DNA of 64,000 nt. Source: Arthrobacter pascens (GTDB lineage Bacteria; Actinomycetota; Actinomycetes; Actinomycetales; Micrococcaceae). Shown here piece by piece: positions 16,904 to 25,587 of the stretch. The DNA lies in contig NZ_JAUSXF010000001.1 of NCBI RefSeq assembly GCF_030816475.1, forward strand, positions 2,542,001 to 2,606,000, in the 5' to 3' direction. The first letter of the stretch is position 1. Every line of letters begins with the position of its first letter. The notes under the pieces are model-generated. The model was not told the DNA's origin. It made no database searches and saw only the letters and a program-made list of their open reading frames with translations. The position numbers and the translations under genes were made by a program.

Positions 16904-17881
16904 CTAGAACAGTGCGACTTTGGGGACCCTGGGAAAAATCGAATCCAGCTCCGCCAGCTCTTCCGCCTCGGGTATCCAGGACACCGCCGCCGCGTTCGTC
17001 CGGATCTGCTCAGGCCGCGTAGCGCCGGCGATCACGCTGCTGACCGACGGCTGGGCCGCCAGCCAGGAGAACGCGACCTGGATTTCGGAGAGGTTCCGCT
17101 CGGCTGCGAAGGCGCTGAACTTTTCGAGTTGGTCCCAGTCAGCATCGTGGACCAGGTTGGTCCTGGTATGGCTGAGCCGTGATCCGGCGGGGGCCGTGTC
17201 CCGCGAGTATTTCCCGGTCAGGAGCCCGTTGGCAAGCGGAAAGTAGGGCAGCAGTCCAATGCCGTAGGCCTCGGCCGCCGGGATGACCTCCAGCTCCGCC
17301 CGCCGGTCCAGGAGGTTGTAGTGGTTCTGGGCTGAAACAAACCGTGTCAGCCCAGATGCGCGCGCCACGAATTCGGCCTCGGCAATCTGCCAGCCGGCCC
17401 GGTTGGAGTGCCCGATGTAGCGGACCTTCCCGCTGCTGACCAGGTCGTCCAGCGCGGACAATGTCTCATCGATCGGGGTCTGCGGGTCCGGCGTATGGAA
17501 CTGGTAGAGGTCGATCCAGTCAGTTCCCAGCCGGCGCAGCGAAGCTTCCGCGGCCCGGATAATGTAGCGGCGCGAGCCCCTGGCCCCGAAGTCGGGGCCG
17601 TTGGCGCCGCGCATGTCCATCCCGAACTTGGTGGCCACCACCGCCTCATCACGCCTTCCGGCGAGGGCTTTGCCAAGCATCGTTTCACTCAACCCGGGCT
17701 CGCGTCCGTACGAGTCCGCAACGTCGAAGAGGGTGACTCCGGCATCCAGTGCGGCGTGCACGACGGCGTCAGTTCCCTCCTGGGATTCGGTCGCCGTTTT
17801 GGGACGGCCAAGGTTGTTGCAACCCAGCCCCACCACGGAGACCGCCAGTCCGGAGTTTCCCAGTCGTCGGTATTCAGTCAT
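16904..17881 (-). CDS. Aldo/keto reductase
   Basis: 325 aa, the usual length for the family of cytosolic NADPH-dependent (beta/alpha)8 oxidoreductases. The catalytic tetrad is visible: Asp and Tyr in 'DVADSYGREPG', Lys in 'VVATKFGMD' and His in 'DLYQFHTPDP'. C-terminal cofactor-binding sequence 'SSVIAGATRPEQIRTNAAA' is typical of the AKR11/AKR12-like group. It is the first gene of the apparent operon with the nucleoside hydrolase and ECF transporter. A role in converting the imported compound or its sugar is possible but unproven. Confidence 0.9.
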   Translation of the reverse strand: MTEYRRLGNSGLAVSVVGLGCNNLGRPKTATESQEGTDAVVHAALDAGVTLFDVADSYGREPGLSETMLGKALAGRRDEAVVATKFGMDMRGANGPDFGARGSRRYIIRAAEASLRRLGTDWIDLYQFHTPDPQTPIDETLSALDDLVSSGKVRYIGHSNRAGWQIAEAEFVARASGLTRFVSAQNHYNLLDRRAELEVIPAAEAYGIGLLPYFPLANGLLTGKYSRDTAPAGSRLSHTRTNLVHDADWDQLEKFSAFAAERNLSEIQVAFSWLAAQPSVSSVIAGATRPEQIRTNAAAVSWIPEAEELAELDSIFPRVPKVALF

Positions 17882-17890
17882 GGAACCACC

Positions 17891-18451
17891 CTAGAGGCTG
17901 AAGCTGGAGGCAGGCTTGGCGGAGTGCTTGAGTTTGAAATTGTCAGGTTCGCTATACGGTGCGGCGCCGATGCTGAGCTTGGTGAAGTCCAGGTCCTCTC
18001 CGCGGCTGCAGACCTTGATCGCGTTGACGGCTTTGTTGACTTCGGGGCAGAGGCAGACGATGTTGAGCTTGTAGTCGCTAAACTCCGTCCGTTCCACGGT
18101 GCCCAGCCCGCGCCAGGCCAGGTGGCTGATGAGGGCGTCCTTTGCCTTCTCCTCCAGGTAGCGGTCCCGATCCGTTCCATCCTTGGTTTTGAGTGCGAAC
18201 TGGGCCACCACCCAGAACTGCTCGTCGTCGGGGATCTCCGCATACCCGTCCTCAGCGCACTGGGCGGCGAAGGCATCCATGAGCCCCTCGGCTGCCTCGG
18301 CGTCGGGGACGTCCGTCTCTTCGGTTTTGCTTTGGTGCCCCACCACGCCGTAGTTCATGACGAACTGGCTGTAGTCCTCATCGAACCAGCCCTCGCGGAA
18401 GTGCAGCACTCCTTCTTCATCGCGTTTGTAAACCCTGATGATCCCGCTCAT
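17891..18451 (-). CDS. Uncharacterised protein coupled to DUF402 gene
   Basis: 186 aa; I do not recognise a domain. The start ATG at 18451 overlaps the DUF402 stop (ATGA), which rules out the longer frame extending to 18703. The sequence is soluble and mixed alpha/beta-looking: '[22 protein letters not shown]' at the N-terminus, a Cys pair in 'VCLCPEVNKAVNAIKVCSRGE', and no signal peptide or membrane helix. It ends 10 bp before the aldo/keto reductase gene, so it may be co-transcribed in either direction of that chain. Translational coupling suggests it works with the DUF402 protein. Confidence 0.75.
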   Translation of the reverse strand: MSGIIRVYKRDEEGVLHFREGWFDEDYSQFVMNYGVVGHQSKTEETDVPDAEAAEGLMDAFAAQCAEDGYAEIPDDEQFWVVAQFALKTKDGTDRDRYLEEKAKDALISHLAWRGLGTVERTEFSDYKLNIVCLCPEVNKAVNAIKVCSRGEDLDFTKLSIGAAPYSEPDNFKLKHSAKPASSFSL

Positions 18452-19059
18452 GCGCGTCCCTTCGTGAACCATTCGAGGTCGGTGCCGTCGAAGGGTGCCT
18501 GCTGTGCCTTGACGGCCTGATAAAGCTGGTCCGCGGCCGCCTGGAGGGATTGGGCCAGGCGGGCCGGGTAATTCATGGCGATGCGGTGCTCGGCGAACTC
18601 GTCTTCGTCGTCGATGAACACTCCCCGGCCGGCGGTGCGGACCACGTCCAGGTCCATGTCGATCACATGGAACTCGGTAACTGTGGGCCGGATCGCGTTC
18701 CATTCGTGGGCGACGGCCAGGTCAACGTAGATCCGGACTCCGCCGGGGTGGGCGTCGTCATAGAAGGTGGCCACCCAGTCGCCGGATCGCGGTACCAGCA
18801 GCACGGCGTCGGACTCGGTGTAGAAGGCGGCTCCGGGCCGCGAGCAGAACTCGTTGCTTCCCTGGAAAATCCACCAGCCGTGCCGGTCTTCGCCGAGGTA
18901 GCGTCCAGGCACCACCCAGTGGGCTTTTCCGTTCCACTTCCTGTTCCGCGCGACGACCAGATGCCCCGGTTCCAGGCCGGCAGGTGCCCGGTCAAGCACG
19001 GCCGCGGTCTCCTGCTCGCGCACAGTTCCCGGATATGTCAGGGGGTCCGATTCCGTCAC
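18448..19059 (-). CDS. DUF402 domain protein
   Basis: 203 aa. The second half carries the DUF402 pattern ('[11 protein letters not shown]', '[28 protein letters not shown]'), with acidic residues suited to binding a divalent metal. Characterised DUF402 members (for example FomD and nucleoside di/triphosphatases of staphylococci) are metal-dependent phosphohydrolases acting on nucleotides or cytidylyl-phosphonates. By that analogy this may be a nucleotide-type phosphatase, which is inference. Its start overlaps the dxs stop by 4 bp and its stop overlaps the following unknown gene, so three genes are translationally coupled. Confidence 0.85.
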   Translation of the reverse strand: MTESDPLTYPGTVREQETAAVLDRAPAGLEPGHLVVARNRKWNGKAHWVVPGRYLGEDRHGWWIFQGSNEFCSRPGAAFYTESDAVLLVPRSGDWVATFYDDAHPGGVRIYVDLAVAHEWNAIRPTVTEFHVIDMDLDVVRTAGRGVFIDDEDEFAEHRIAMNYPARLAQSLQAAADQLYQAVKAQQAPFDGTDLEWFTKGRA

Positions 19060-21029
19060 AGGATCGGCAGACTTCCGGTGGTGGGATGTTGCTGCCCGGG
19101 CAGGGGACGCGCGAAGGGGACCTTGGTCCCCAGGACCTGCGCTACGACGTCGTGCGTTATCTGCTGCGCGGTGAGGCCGACACGTTCCAGCACCTGGCTC
19201 CGGGTGCCGTGGTCAAGGAACTCCGCAGGCAGGCCCACTTCGTTCAGGGCAGTGTCCACCCCTGCACCACGCATTTCCTGACGGATCCGCGAACCCACGC
19301 CGCCGGCGCGGACGCCGTCTTCGATGCAGACCACCAACCGGTGATGGGACGCCAGGGCAACGATGGAGCGCCGTACGGGGAGCACCCACCGCGGGTCCAC
19401 CACCGTGCTGCTGATGCCTTGGGCTCCCAGCCTGTTGGCGACGTCCAGGGCGAGTTCGGACATGGCGCCCACGCTGACGATCAGGACATCGTTCTCGCTG
19501 GATCCGGACGGCCTGCGGGCGAGCACATCCACGCCGTCGCTCAACCGTTCGGTGGCCTCCACTTCGGCTCCCACGGTCCCCTTCGAATACCGCACCACGC
19601 TGGGGGCGTCCCTGATCGCCACGGCCTCGCGGAGTTCCTCACGCAACCGCGTCGCGTCCCGGGGCGCAGCGAGGTGGAGCCCCGGCACGATCTGGACCAT
19701 GGACATGTCCCACATGCCGTGGTGGCTTGCGCCGTCCGGGCCGGTCACGCCGGCCCTGTCCAGCACGATGGTGACGCCGGCCCGGTGCAGCGCGACATCC
19801 ATCAGCAGCTGGTCGAAGGCACGGTTCAGGAAGGTGGCGTAGACCGCAACCACCGGGTGCAGCCCGCCGAAGGCCATCCCCGCGGCCGACGTCAGGGCAT
19901 GCTGCTCCGCGATGCCGACGTCGAAGACGCGGTCCGGGTGGGCGGCAGCAAATTTATGCAGGCCCACGGGAATCAGCATGGCTCCAGTGATGCCGACGAT
20001 GTCTTCCCGTTCATCGGCGATCGCTGCAATCTCGTCAGCAAAGACCGAGGTCCAGGACTGGGCGCCGGCGGAACCTGTCGGTTCGCCGGTCTCGGGATCG
20101 ATAATTCCGACAGCGTGGAACTGGTCTGCCTCATGGGCCCGCGCCGGCGGATACCCGTGCCCTTTTTCGGTCATGGCGTGGACAATGACGGGGCCGGCAT
20201 AGTTCCTGGCGGTGGACAGGGCATGCTCCATTGCCTGGAGGTTATGGCCGTCAACAGGACCGATGTACTTCATGCCGAGGTCTTCGAACATTCCCTGCGG
20301 GGCCCACCAGTCCTTGATGCCCTTCTTCATGGCATGCAGGCTCTTGTAGGTGAACTGCCCGATCGGACCGCCATCCTGGAGCTTCCGCTTCCACCAGTCC
20401 AGGGTGCCCTCATAGGCGGGCGCGGCGCGGAAGGAGTCGATGGTAGGCCGCAGGGAGGCCAGGTAGTCCGCGAAACCGCCGACCGTGGGCGCATAGGACC
20501 GCCCGTTGTCGTTGACCACGATCACCACGCGGCGCCGCTTATCCGCGGCAATGTTGTTGATGGCCTCCCAGGCCATCCCGCCGGTCAGCGCGCCGTCCCC
20601 GACGACCGCGACGACGTGGCGGTCACCCTCGCCGGTGAGCTGCCGGGCCCTGGAGATGCCGTCCGCCCAGGACAGCGACGAGGACGCATGCGAGCTTTCC
20701 ACGATGTCGTGTTCGGATTCTGCCCGGGACGGGTAGCCGGACATCCCGCCCTGCTGGCGCAGGGTGCTGAAGTCCTGGCGGCCGGTCACGAGCTTGTGGA
20801 CGTAGGACTGGTGCCCGGTGTCGAAAATGATGCTGTCCCGGGGGGAATCAAAGATGCGGTGCACGGCGAGCGTCAGTTCCACGACGCCGAGGTTGGGGCC
20901 GAGGTGTCCACCCGTCTGTGAGACGTTCGTGATCAGGAAACTCCTGATCTCAACAGCCAGCTGCTCCAACTGGCTTTGTGACAACTCGTTCAGGTCCTGC
21001 GGATTCCGGATGGTGTCCAAGATTCCCAA
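19056..21029 (-). CDS. dxs: 1-deoxy-D-xylulose-5-phosphate synthase
   Basis: 657 aa. It condenses pyruvate and glyceraldehyde-3-phosphate to DXP, the first step of the MEP isoprenoid pathway, using thiamine diphosphate and Mg2+. Seen: '[14 protein letters not shown]' near the N-terminus, the ThDP/Mg motif '[17 protein letters not shown]' with 'VVNDNGRSY', the transketolase pyrimidine-binding part ('[17 protein letters not shown]') and the C-terminal domain ('[10 protein letters not shown]'). The start is a TTG at 21029, supported by AGGAGG 5-6 bases upstream. It is followed by the DUF402 gene with a 4-bp overlap, while an acnA terminator hairpin separates it from aconitase. Confidence 0.95.
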   Translation of the reverse strand: MGILDTIRNPQDLNELSQSQLEQLAVEIRSFLITNVSQTGGHLGPNLGVVELTLAVHRIFDSPRDSIIFDTGHQSYVHKLVTGRQDFSTLRQQGGMSGYPSRAESEHDIVESSHASSSLSWADGISRARQLTGEGDRHVVAVVGDGALTGGMAWEAINNIAADKRRRVVIVVNDNGRSYAPTVGGFADYLASLRPTIDSFRAAPAYEGTLDWWKRKLQDGGPIGQFTYKSLHAMKKGIKDWWAPQGMFEDLGMKYIGPVDGHNLQAMEHALSTARNYAGPVIVHAMTEKGHGYPPARAHEADQFHAVGIIDPETGEPTGSAGAQSWTSVFADEIAAIADEREDIVGITGAMLIPVGLHKFAAAHPDRVFDVGIAEQHALTSAAGMAFGGLHPVVAVYATFLNRAFDQLLMDVALHRAGVTIVLDRAGVTGPDGASHHGMWDMSMVQIVPGLHLAAPRDATRLREELREAVAIRDAPSVVRYSKGTVGAEVEATERLSDGVDVLARRPSGSSENDVLIVSVGAMSELALDVANRLGAQGISSTVVDPRWVLPVRRSIVALASHHRLVVCIEDGVRAGGVGSRIRQEMRGAGVDTALNEVGLPAEFLDHGTRSQVLERVGLTAQQITHDVVAQVLGTKVPFARPLPGQQHPTTGSLPIL

Positions 21030-21105
21030 TGACCCCTCCTTCGGGTGGTGGACGTGCCTATTAACTCTAACGCCTCGGTCCGCAGGACCAGACTTACCGC
21101 ACAGC

Positions 21106-21142
21106 CGAAGCCCCGGCTGGTCGATGACCGGCCGGGGCTTCG
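21106..21142 (-). terminator. Terminator downstream of acnA
   Basis: A 12-bp perfect GC-rich stem (21106-21117 with 21131-21142) extends through a G-T wobble and four more pairs to a GAT loop. It sits 29 bp after the aconitase stop and before dxs on the same strand, so it probably separates the two transcription units. No strong U-tract is visible. Confidence 0.65.
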
Positions 21143-21170
21143 AAAGGGTGCTGCTGGGTTCAGAAAACCG

Positions 21171-23996
21171 CTAGTTCGCCGAGATCTGGCGCAGGACATA
21201 CTGCAGGATGCCGCCGTTGCGGTAGTAATCCGCTTCACCCGGGGTATCGATGCGGAGCACTGCGTCGAACGACGTCGACGTGCCGTCCTCAGCCGTTGCA
21301 GTGACCTTGAGGGTCTTGGGCGTGCTGCCCGCGTTCAGGGCCGTGACGCCTTCCACCGCGAACACCTCGGTGCCGGTAAGGCCCAGGGTTGCTGCGGACT
21401 GGCCGGCCGGGTACTGCAGCGGAAGGACGCCCATGCCGATCAGATTGGAGCGGTGGATACGCTCGTAGCTTTCGGCGATGACGGCCTTCACACCCAGGAG
21501 CGCGGTGCCCTTGGCTGCCCAGTCACGTGATGACCCGGACCCGTATTCCTTGCCTGCCAGGACCACCAGCGGAGTGCCGGCTGCCTGGTAGTTCTGCGCG
21601 GCGTCGTAGACGTAGGCCTGCGGGCCGTCAGCCTGGCTGAAGTCGCGGGTGAAGCCACCCTCGACACCGTCCAGGAGCTGGTTCTTGATGCGGATGTTGG
21701 CGAAGGTGCCACGGATCATGACTTCGTGGTTGCCACGGCGGGAGCCGTAGGAGTTGAAGTCCTTGCGCTCCACTCCGTTGGCCAGGAGGTACTGGCCCGC
21801 GGGGGTGTCGGACTTGAAGGAACCGGCCGGGGAGATGTGGTCGGTGGTGACCGAATCGCCGAGCTTGAGCAGCACGCGGGCGCCCGAGATATCCTTGACC
21901 GGCTCCGGCTGGGCCTTCATGCCCTCGAAGTACGGGGGCTTGCGGACGTACGTGGAGTTCGGGTCCCAGGCGAAGGTGTCCCCGGCGGGAGTGTCGAGCG
22001 CCTTCCAGCGGTCGTCGCCGTCGAAGACGCCCTCGTAGCCGCGGGCGAACATTTCCTTGTCAATCGAGGAGTCGATGACCTGCTGGACCTCGACCGGGTT
22101 CGGCCAGATGTCCCTCAGGAACACATCATTCCCGGCCTCGTCCCGGCCGAGGGAGTCGGTCTCGAAGTCGAAGTCCATGGAGCCGGCCAGGGCGTAGGCG
22201 ATGACCAGCGGCGGGGAGGCCAGGTAGTTCATCTTCACATCCGGGTTGATCCGGCCTTCGAAGTTGCGGTTACCGGAGAGCACAGCAGCGACGGAAAGGT
22301 CGTTGGCCTGGACGGCCTCGGAGATTTCGGCGTCGAGCGGGCCCGAGTTGCCGATGCAGGTGGCACAGCCATAGCCCACAATGTAGAAGCCGAGCTTCTC
22401 CAGGTACGGGGTCAGGCCGGACTTTTCGTAGTAGTCGGTGACAACCTTGGAGCCCGGAGCCACGGAGGTCTTGACCCACGGCTTGGACGTCAGGCCCTTG
22501 TCGACGGCGTTGCGGGCCAGCAGCGCGGCCGCCAGCATCACCGAGGGGTTGGACGTGTTGGTGCAGGACGTGATGGAGGCGATCGCCACCGCACCGTGGT
22601 CCAGTTCGAACTCGCGGCCGTCCTCGGTCTTGACGTTGACGGCGTTCGAAATCCGGCCGGCCGCACCGTGAGCTGCGGAGTAGATCGGCGGAATGCGGTC
22701 CGTGTCCGTCACGTGCGAGTCGGGCTGGGTGAACGACGGCGCGTCAGAGGCCGGGAAGGACTCCTCCAGCGACTCGTCCACGGTGCCGGCGTCGGCCTGG
22801 TGGGAGACGTAGTTGAGCAGGTCGTGACGGAACTCGTCTTTGGCCTCGGTGAGCACGATCCGGTCCTGGGGACGCTTCGGGCCCGAGATGGAGGGGACCA
22901 CCGTGGACAGATCCAGCTCGAGGTACTCCGAGAACTTGATCTCGTGGGAAGGATCGTGCCAGAGGCCCTGTTCCTTGGCGTAAGCCTCCACGAGGGCGAC
23001 GTTCTCGTCTGACCGGCCGGTGAGGCGCAGGTAATCAAGGGTGACGTCGTCGATCGGGAACATGGCGGCGGTCGAACCGAACTCCGGGCTCATGTTGCCG
23101 ATGGTGGCGCGGTTGGCCAGCGGCACGGCAGCGACGCCTTCGCCGTAGAACTCCACGAACTTGCCCACGACGCCGTGCTTGCGGAGCTGTTCAGTGATGG
23201 TCAGCACCACGTCGGTGGCGGTCGCCCCGGCCGGGATGGACCCCGTCAGCTTGAAGCCCACGACCCGCGGAATCAGCATGGAGACGGGCTGGCCCAGCAT
23301 GGCTGCCTCGGCTTCGATGCCGCCGACGCCCCAGCCGAGCACGCCCAGGCCGTTGACCATGGTGGTGTGGGAGTCGGTGCCGACGCAGGTGTCGGGGTAG
23401 GCACGGAGAGCGCCATCCACTTCACGGGTCATGACGGTGCGGGCCAGGTACTCGATGTTGACCTGGTGGACGATGCCGGTTCCCGGCGGGACCACCTTGA
23501 AGTCGTCAAACGCGGTCTGGCCCCAACGGAGGAACTGGTACCGCTCACCGTTGCGCTGGTATTCGATCTCCATGTTGCGCTCCAGCGCGCCGGAGTTACC
23601 GAAGGCGTCGATCTGCACGGAGTGGTCAATGACCATTTCCGCCGGCGCAAGGGGGTTGACCCGCTTGGGGTCTCCGCCCAGTTCCTTGACCGCTTCACGC
23701 ATCGTCGCCAGGTCAACCACGCAGGGTACGCCGGTGAAGTCCTGCATGATCACGCGTGCAGGTGTGAACTGGATTTCTGTATCGGGCTGGGCGTTGGGGT
23801 CCCAGCCTGCCAAGGCGCGGACGTGATCGGCGGTGATATTTGCGCCGTCCTCGGTCCTCAACAGGTTTTCTAGCAATACCTTGAGGCTGAACGGAAGGTT
23901 TTCTGCACCTTCAACGGAGTTCAACCGGAAAATCTCGTATTCGGTTCCGGCTACATTAAGTTTGCCTTTTGAACCGAAGCTGTCCACAGTGCTCAT
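21171..23996 (-). CDS. acnA: Aconitate hydratase A
   Basis: 941 aa. It interconverts citrate and isocitrate in the TCA cycle using a [4Fe-4S] cluster. The cluster cysteines are in '[11 protein letters not shown]' and '[14 protein letters not shown]'. Other family motifs are '[17 protein letters not shown]', '[25 protein letters not shown]' (described in part) and the swivel-domain substrate loop '[13 protein letters not shown]'. The ATG at 23996 has GAGGAG about 8 bases upstream. It is a little longer than the ~890-residue norm owing to an insertion around residues 390-450 ('[20 protein letters not shown]') typical of actinobacterial homologues. A palindrome at 24049-24070 may control it. Confidence 0.96.
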   Translation of the reverse strand: MSTVDSFGSKGKLNVAGTEYEIFRLNSVEGAENLPFSLKVLLENLLRTEDGANITADHVRALAGWDPNAQPDTEIQFTPARVIMQDFTGVPCVVDLATMREAVKELGGDPKRVNPLAPAEMVIDHSVQIDAFGNSGALERNMEIEYQRNGERYQFLRWGQTAFDDFKVVPPGTGIVHQVNIEYLARTVMTREVDGALRAYPDTCVGTDSHTTMVNGLGVLGWGVGGIEAEAAMLGQPVSMLIPRVVGFKLTGSIPAGATATDVVLTITEQLRKHGVVGKFVEFYGEGVAAVPLANRATIGNMSPEFGSTAAMFPIDDVTLDYLRLTGRSDENVALVEAYAKEQGLWHDPSHEIKFSEYLELDLSTVVPSISGPKRPQDRIVLTEAKDEFRHDLLNYVSHQADAGTVDESLEESFPASDAPSFTQPDSHVTDTDRIPPIYSAAHGAAGRISNAVNVKTEDGREFELDHGAVAIASITSCTNTSNPSVMLAAALLARNAVDKGLTSKPWVKTSVAPGSKVVTDYYEKSGLTPYLEKLGFYIVGYGCATCIGNSGPLDAEISEAVQANDLSVAAVLSGNRNFEGRINPDVKMNYLASPPLVIAYALAGSMDFDFETDSLGRDEAGNDVFLRDIWPNPVEVQQVIDSSIDKEMFARGYEGVFDGDDRWKALDTPAGDTFAWDPNSTYVRKPPYFEGMKAQPEPVKDISGARVLLKLGDSVTTDHISPAGSFKSDTPAGQYLLANGVERKDFNSYGSRRGNHEVMIRGTFANIRIKNQLLDGVEGGFTRDFSQADGPQAYVYDAAQNYQAAGTPLVVLAGKEYGSGSSRDWAAKGTALLGVKAVIAESYERIHRSNLIGMGVLPLQYPAGQSAATLGLTGTEVFAVEGVTALNAGSTPKTLKVTATAEDGTSTSFDAVLRIDTPGEADYYRNGGILQYVLRQISAN

Positions 23997-24048
23997 CGCA
24001 GGACTCCTCTCGCAACAGTTTCATCTTTGTCGCGCGGTAGACCGCTTG

Positions 24049-24070
24049 CTAGTTAGGAAGTCCTAATTAG
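24049..24070. promoter_or_regulatory. Palindrome upstream of acnA (operator candidate)
   Basis: CTAGTTAGGA-AG-TCCTAATTAG: two 10-bp arms with a single mismatch and a 2-bp centre, AT-rich against a GC-rich background, 53-74 bp upstream of the aconitase start. It differs in length from the 19-bp DtxR/IdeR iron box and from the published AcnR site. It is therefore a candidate for an unidentified regulator of aconitase or the divergent sequence. Confidence 0.45.
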
Positions 24071-24159
24071 TGCAGGCCCGAAGAATTGCAGGTGGCCGCC
24101 GTGAATACGGAGCGCGACGTGGGACTACTACCGCCATACTAGTGCAAATAGTCACAGCA

Positions 24160-25587
24160 TCACCGGCGGGGTGTCAGCAATGCGACGGCCTCCAGATGGT
24201 GGGTGTGCGGATACAGATCAAACGCCCGCAGGCCGGCCAGGGACCATCCTTCCTGCTGAAAGTAACCAACGTCACGTGCAAATGACGCCGGATCGCACGA
24301 CACGTAGGCGATGGCGCGGGGATGCGCAGAGACGAGCTGGCTAACCACGGCCTTTCCCGCACCTGCCCGGGGCGGGTCCAGTACCAGTGCGTCAAAATTC
24401 CGCGGTTTCTGGCGGAGTACCCGCTCAACCCGGCCCTGGACGATCTCCACTTGCGGTGCGCCGTGCAGGTTCTTGCGGGCGTCCCGGCTGGTTCCCGGTG
24501 CGCCTTCCACCGACAGGACAGAGCCGGTTTCCCCCACCGCGTCGGCCAGCGGCGCGGTGAACAGGCCGGCCCCGGCGTAGAGGTCCGCTACGACGGAGCC
24601 TGGCCCGAGGAAGCCTCCGTCATGGAGGAATTCTGTGACGGCCCCCACAAGCGTTCCGGGCGCGTCGCGGTGGATCTGCCAGAAGCCGGCGCCGGTGATG
24701 CGGTAGTCATGTCCTGCGGCGGACTCCTGGACCCAGGTCCGGCCGCGCAGCGGCAGGGTCGCGTCCTTGAGCGGGTCGAAGCTGGCAACGGAGACGTCAT
24801 CCGGGAGCTGCGCGACGATGGCGGCCAGCCGTTTGGCCTTGGTGCCCGGCGCCGGCGCGAGGAGCACGAGGGGACGCGTACCGTTGGCGGGCGCCGCCAC
24901 CTCCACCCGGTCGATGCCCTGCAGGTCCATATCCCACAGGCGCAGCCGGTTGATCCCGTCCACGGCAAGGGGCATGTCCCGGACGGGGATGATGTGGTCG
25001 GAGCGGTGGGCGTGCATGCCCACCTTGCCGCCCGGGGTGACCGAGAAGCTGGCGCGCGTCCGCCACCGCAGCCCGCGTTCGGCGTCGTGCTTTCCCTCTG
25101 TGCCCTGCGGATCCTCACCCACCGCCTCCACGAGGCCCGCCGCGCCCTCCGACTGGTATTCCCCCATGTTTTCCGACCCGGGAAAGAGTTCGACGCCGGC
25201 GAGCCGCTTAAGCTGTTCTGCCAGCACCGCTGCTTTGAGGGCGCGCTGCCGCGCAAGCCTGATGTGGCCGAATTCCGCTCCACCGACCGGCGGGTGGCCG
25301 TGCGACCATGCGCGCGCCGAGTCGGCAAGGTGCCAGAAGTGCTCAACCCGGTCCGGCGAGGCATCCAGCACCTCCACCACATCGGCACGCCAGAACTTGG
25401 CGGTCTCCCCCGCCTCCGTCAGCCTGGCGCGGACTTTCTCGCCGGGAATGCCATGCCGGATGAAGATCACCCTGCCTTCGTGACGGGCCACGCAGTGGCC
25501 GCCGTGGGCCACCGGACCGACGTCGAGCACCAGTTCTTTGGCGGCCTCAGCGGCCGGGCGGGGAGCAGCCTGGGTCTTGGGGTTCAT
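24160..25587 (-). CDS. Class I SAM-dependent RNA methyltransferase, TrmA/RlmD-like (uracil C5)
   Basis: 475 aa from the ATG at 25587, which overlaps the upstream permease stop (ATGA). An N-terminal TRAM-like domain ('VGPVAHGGHCVARHEGRVIFIRHGIPGE') is followed by the SAM-binding fold ('VVADLYAGAGLFTAPLA', 'LVLDPPRAGAGKAVVSQL'). The catalytic nucleophile is the Cys in 'AYVSCDPASFARDVGYF'. This is the fold of enzymes making 5-methyluridine in tRNA or 23S rRNA. The [4Fe-4S] cysteine set of RlmD is not evident. Target RNA and site are unknown. The same neighbour order (permease then methyltransferase) occurs as Rv2690c-Rv2689c. Confidence 0.88.
   Translation of the reverse strand: MNPKTQAAPRPAAEAAKELVLDVGPVAHGGHCVARHEGRVIFIRHGIPGEKVRARLTEAGETAKFWRADVVEVLDASPDRVEHFWHLADSARAWSHGHPPVGGAEFGHIRLARQRALKAAVLAEQLKRLAGVELFPGSENMGEYQSEGAAGLVEAVGEDPQGTEGKHDAERGLRWRTRASFSVTPGGKVGMHAHRSDHIIPVRDMPLAVDGINRLRLWDMDLQGIDRVEVAAPANGTRPLVLLAPAPGTKAKRLAAIVAQLPDDVSVASFDPLKDATLPLRGRTWVQESAAGHDYRITGAGFWQIHRDAPGTLVGAVTEFLHDGGFLGPGSVVADLYAGAGLFTAPLADAVGETGSVLSVEGAPGTSRDARKNLHGAPQVEIVQGRVERVLRQKPRNFDALVLDPPRAGAGKAVVSQLVSAHPRAIAYVSCDPASFARDVGYFQQEGWSLAGLRAFDLYPHTHHLEAVALLTPRR

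Noticed and set aside
18984-20921. 645-residue open frame on the + strand opposite dxs
   Set aside because: It is the reverse complement of dxs; no ribosome site or recognisable domain.
21726-23012. Long + strand open frame opposite acnA
   Set aside because: Shadow of aconitase with repetitive Val/Gly/Arg composition.
23997-24160. DtxR/IdeR iron box upstream of acnA
   Set aside because: The TTAGGA...TCCTAA palindrome has the wrong centre length for the 19-bp iron box and lacks its inner half-sites.
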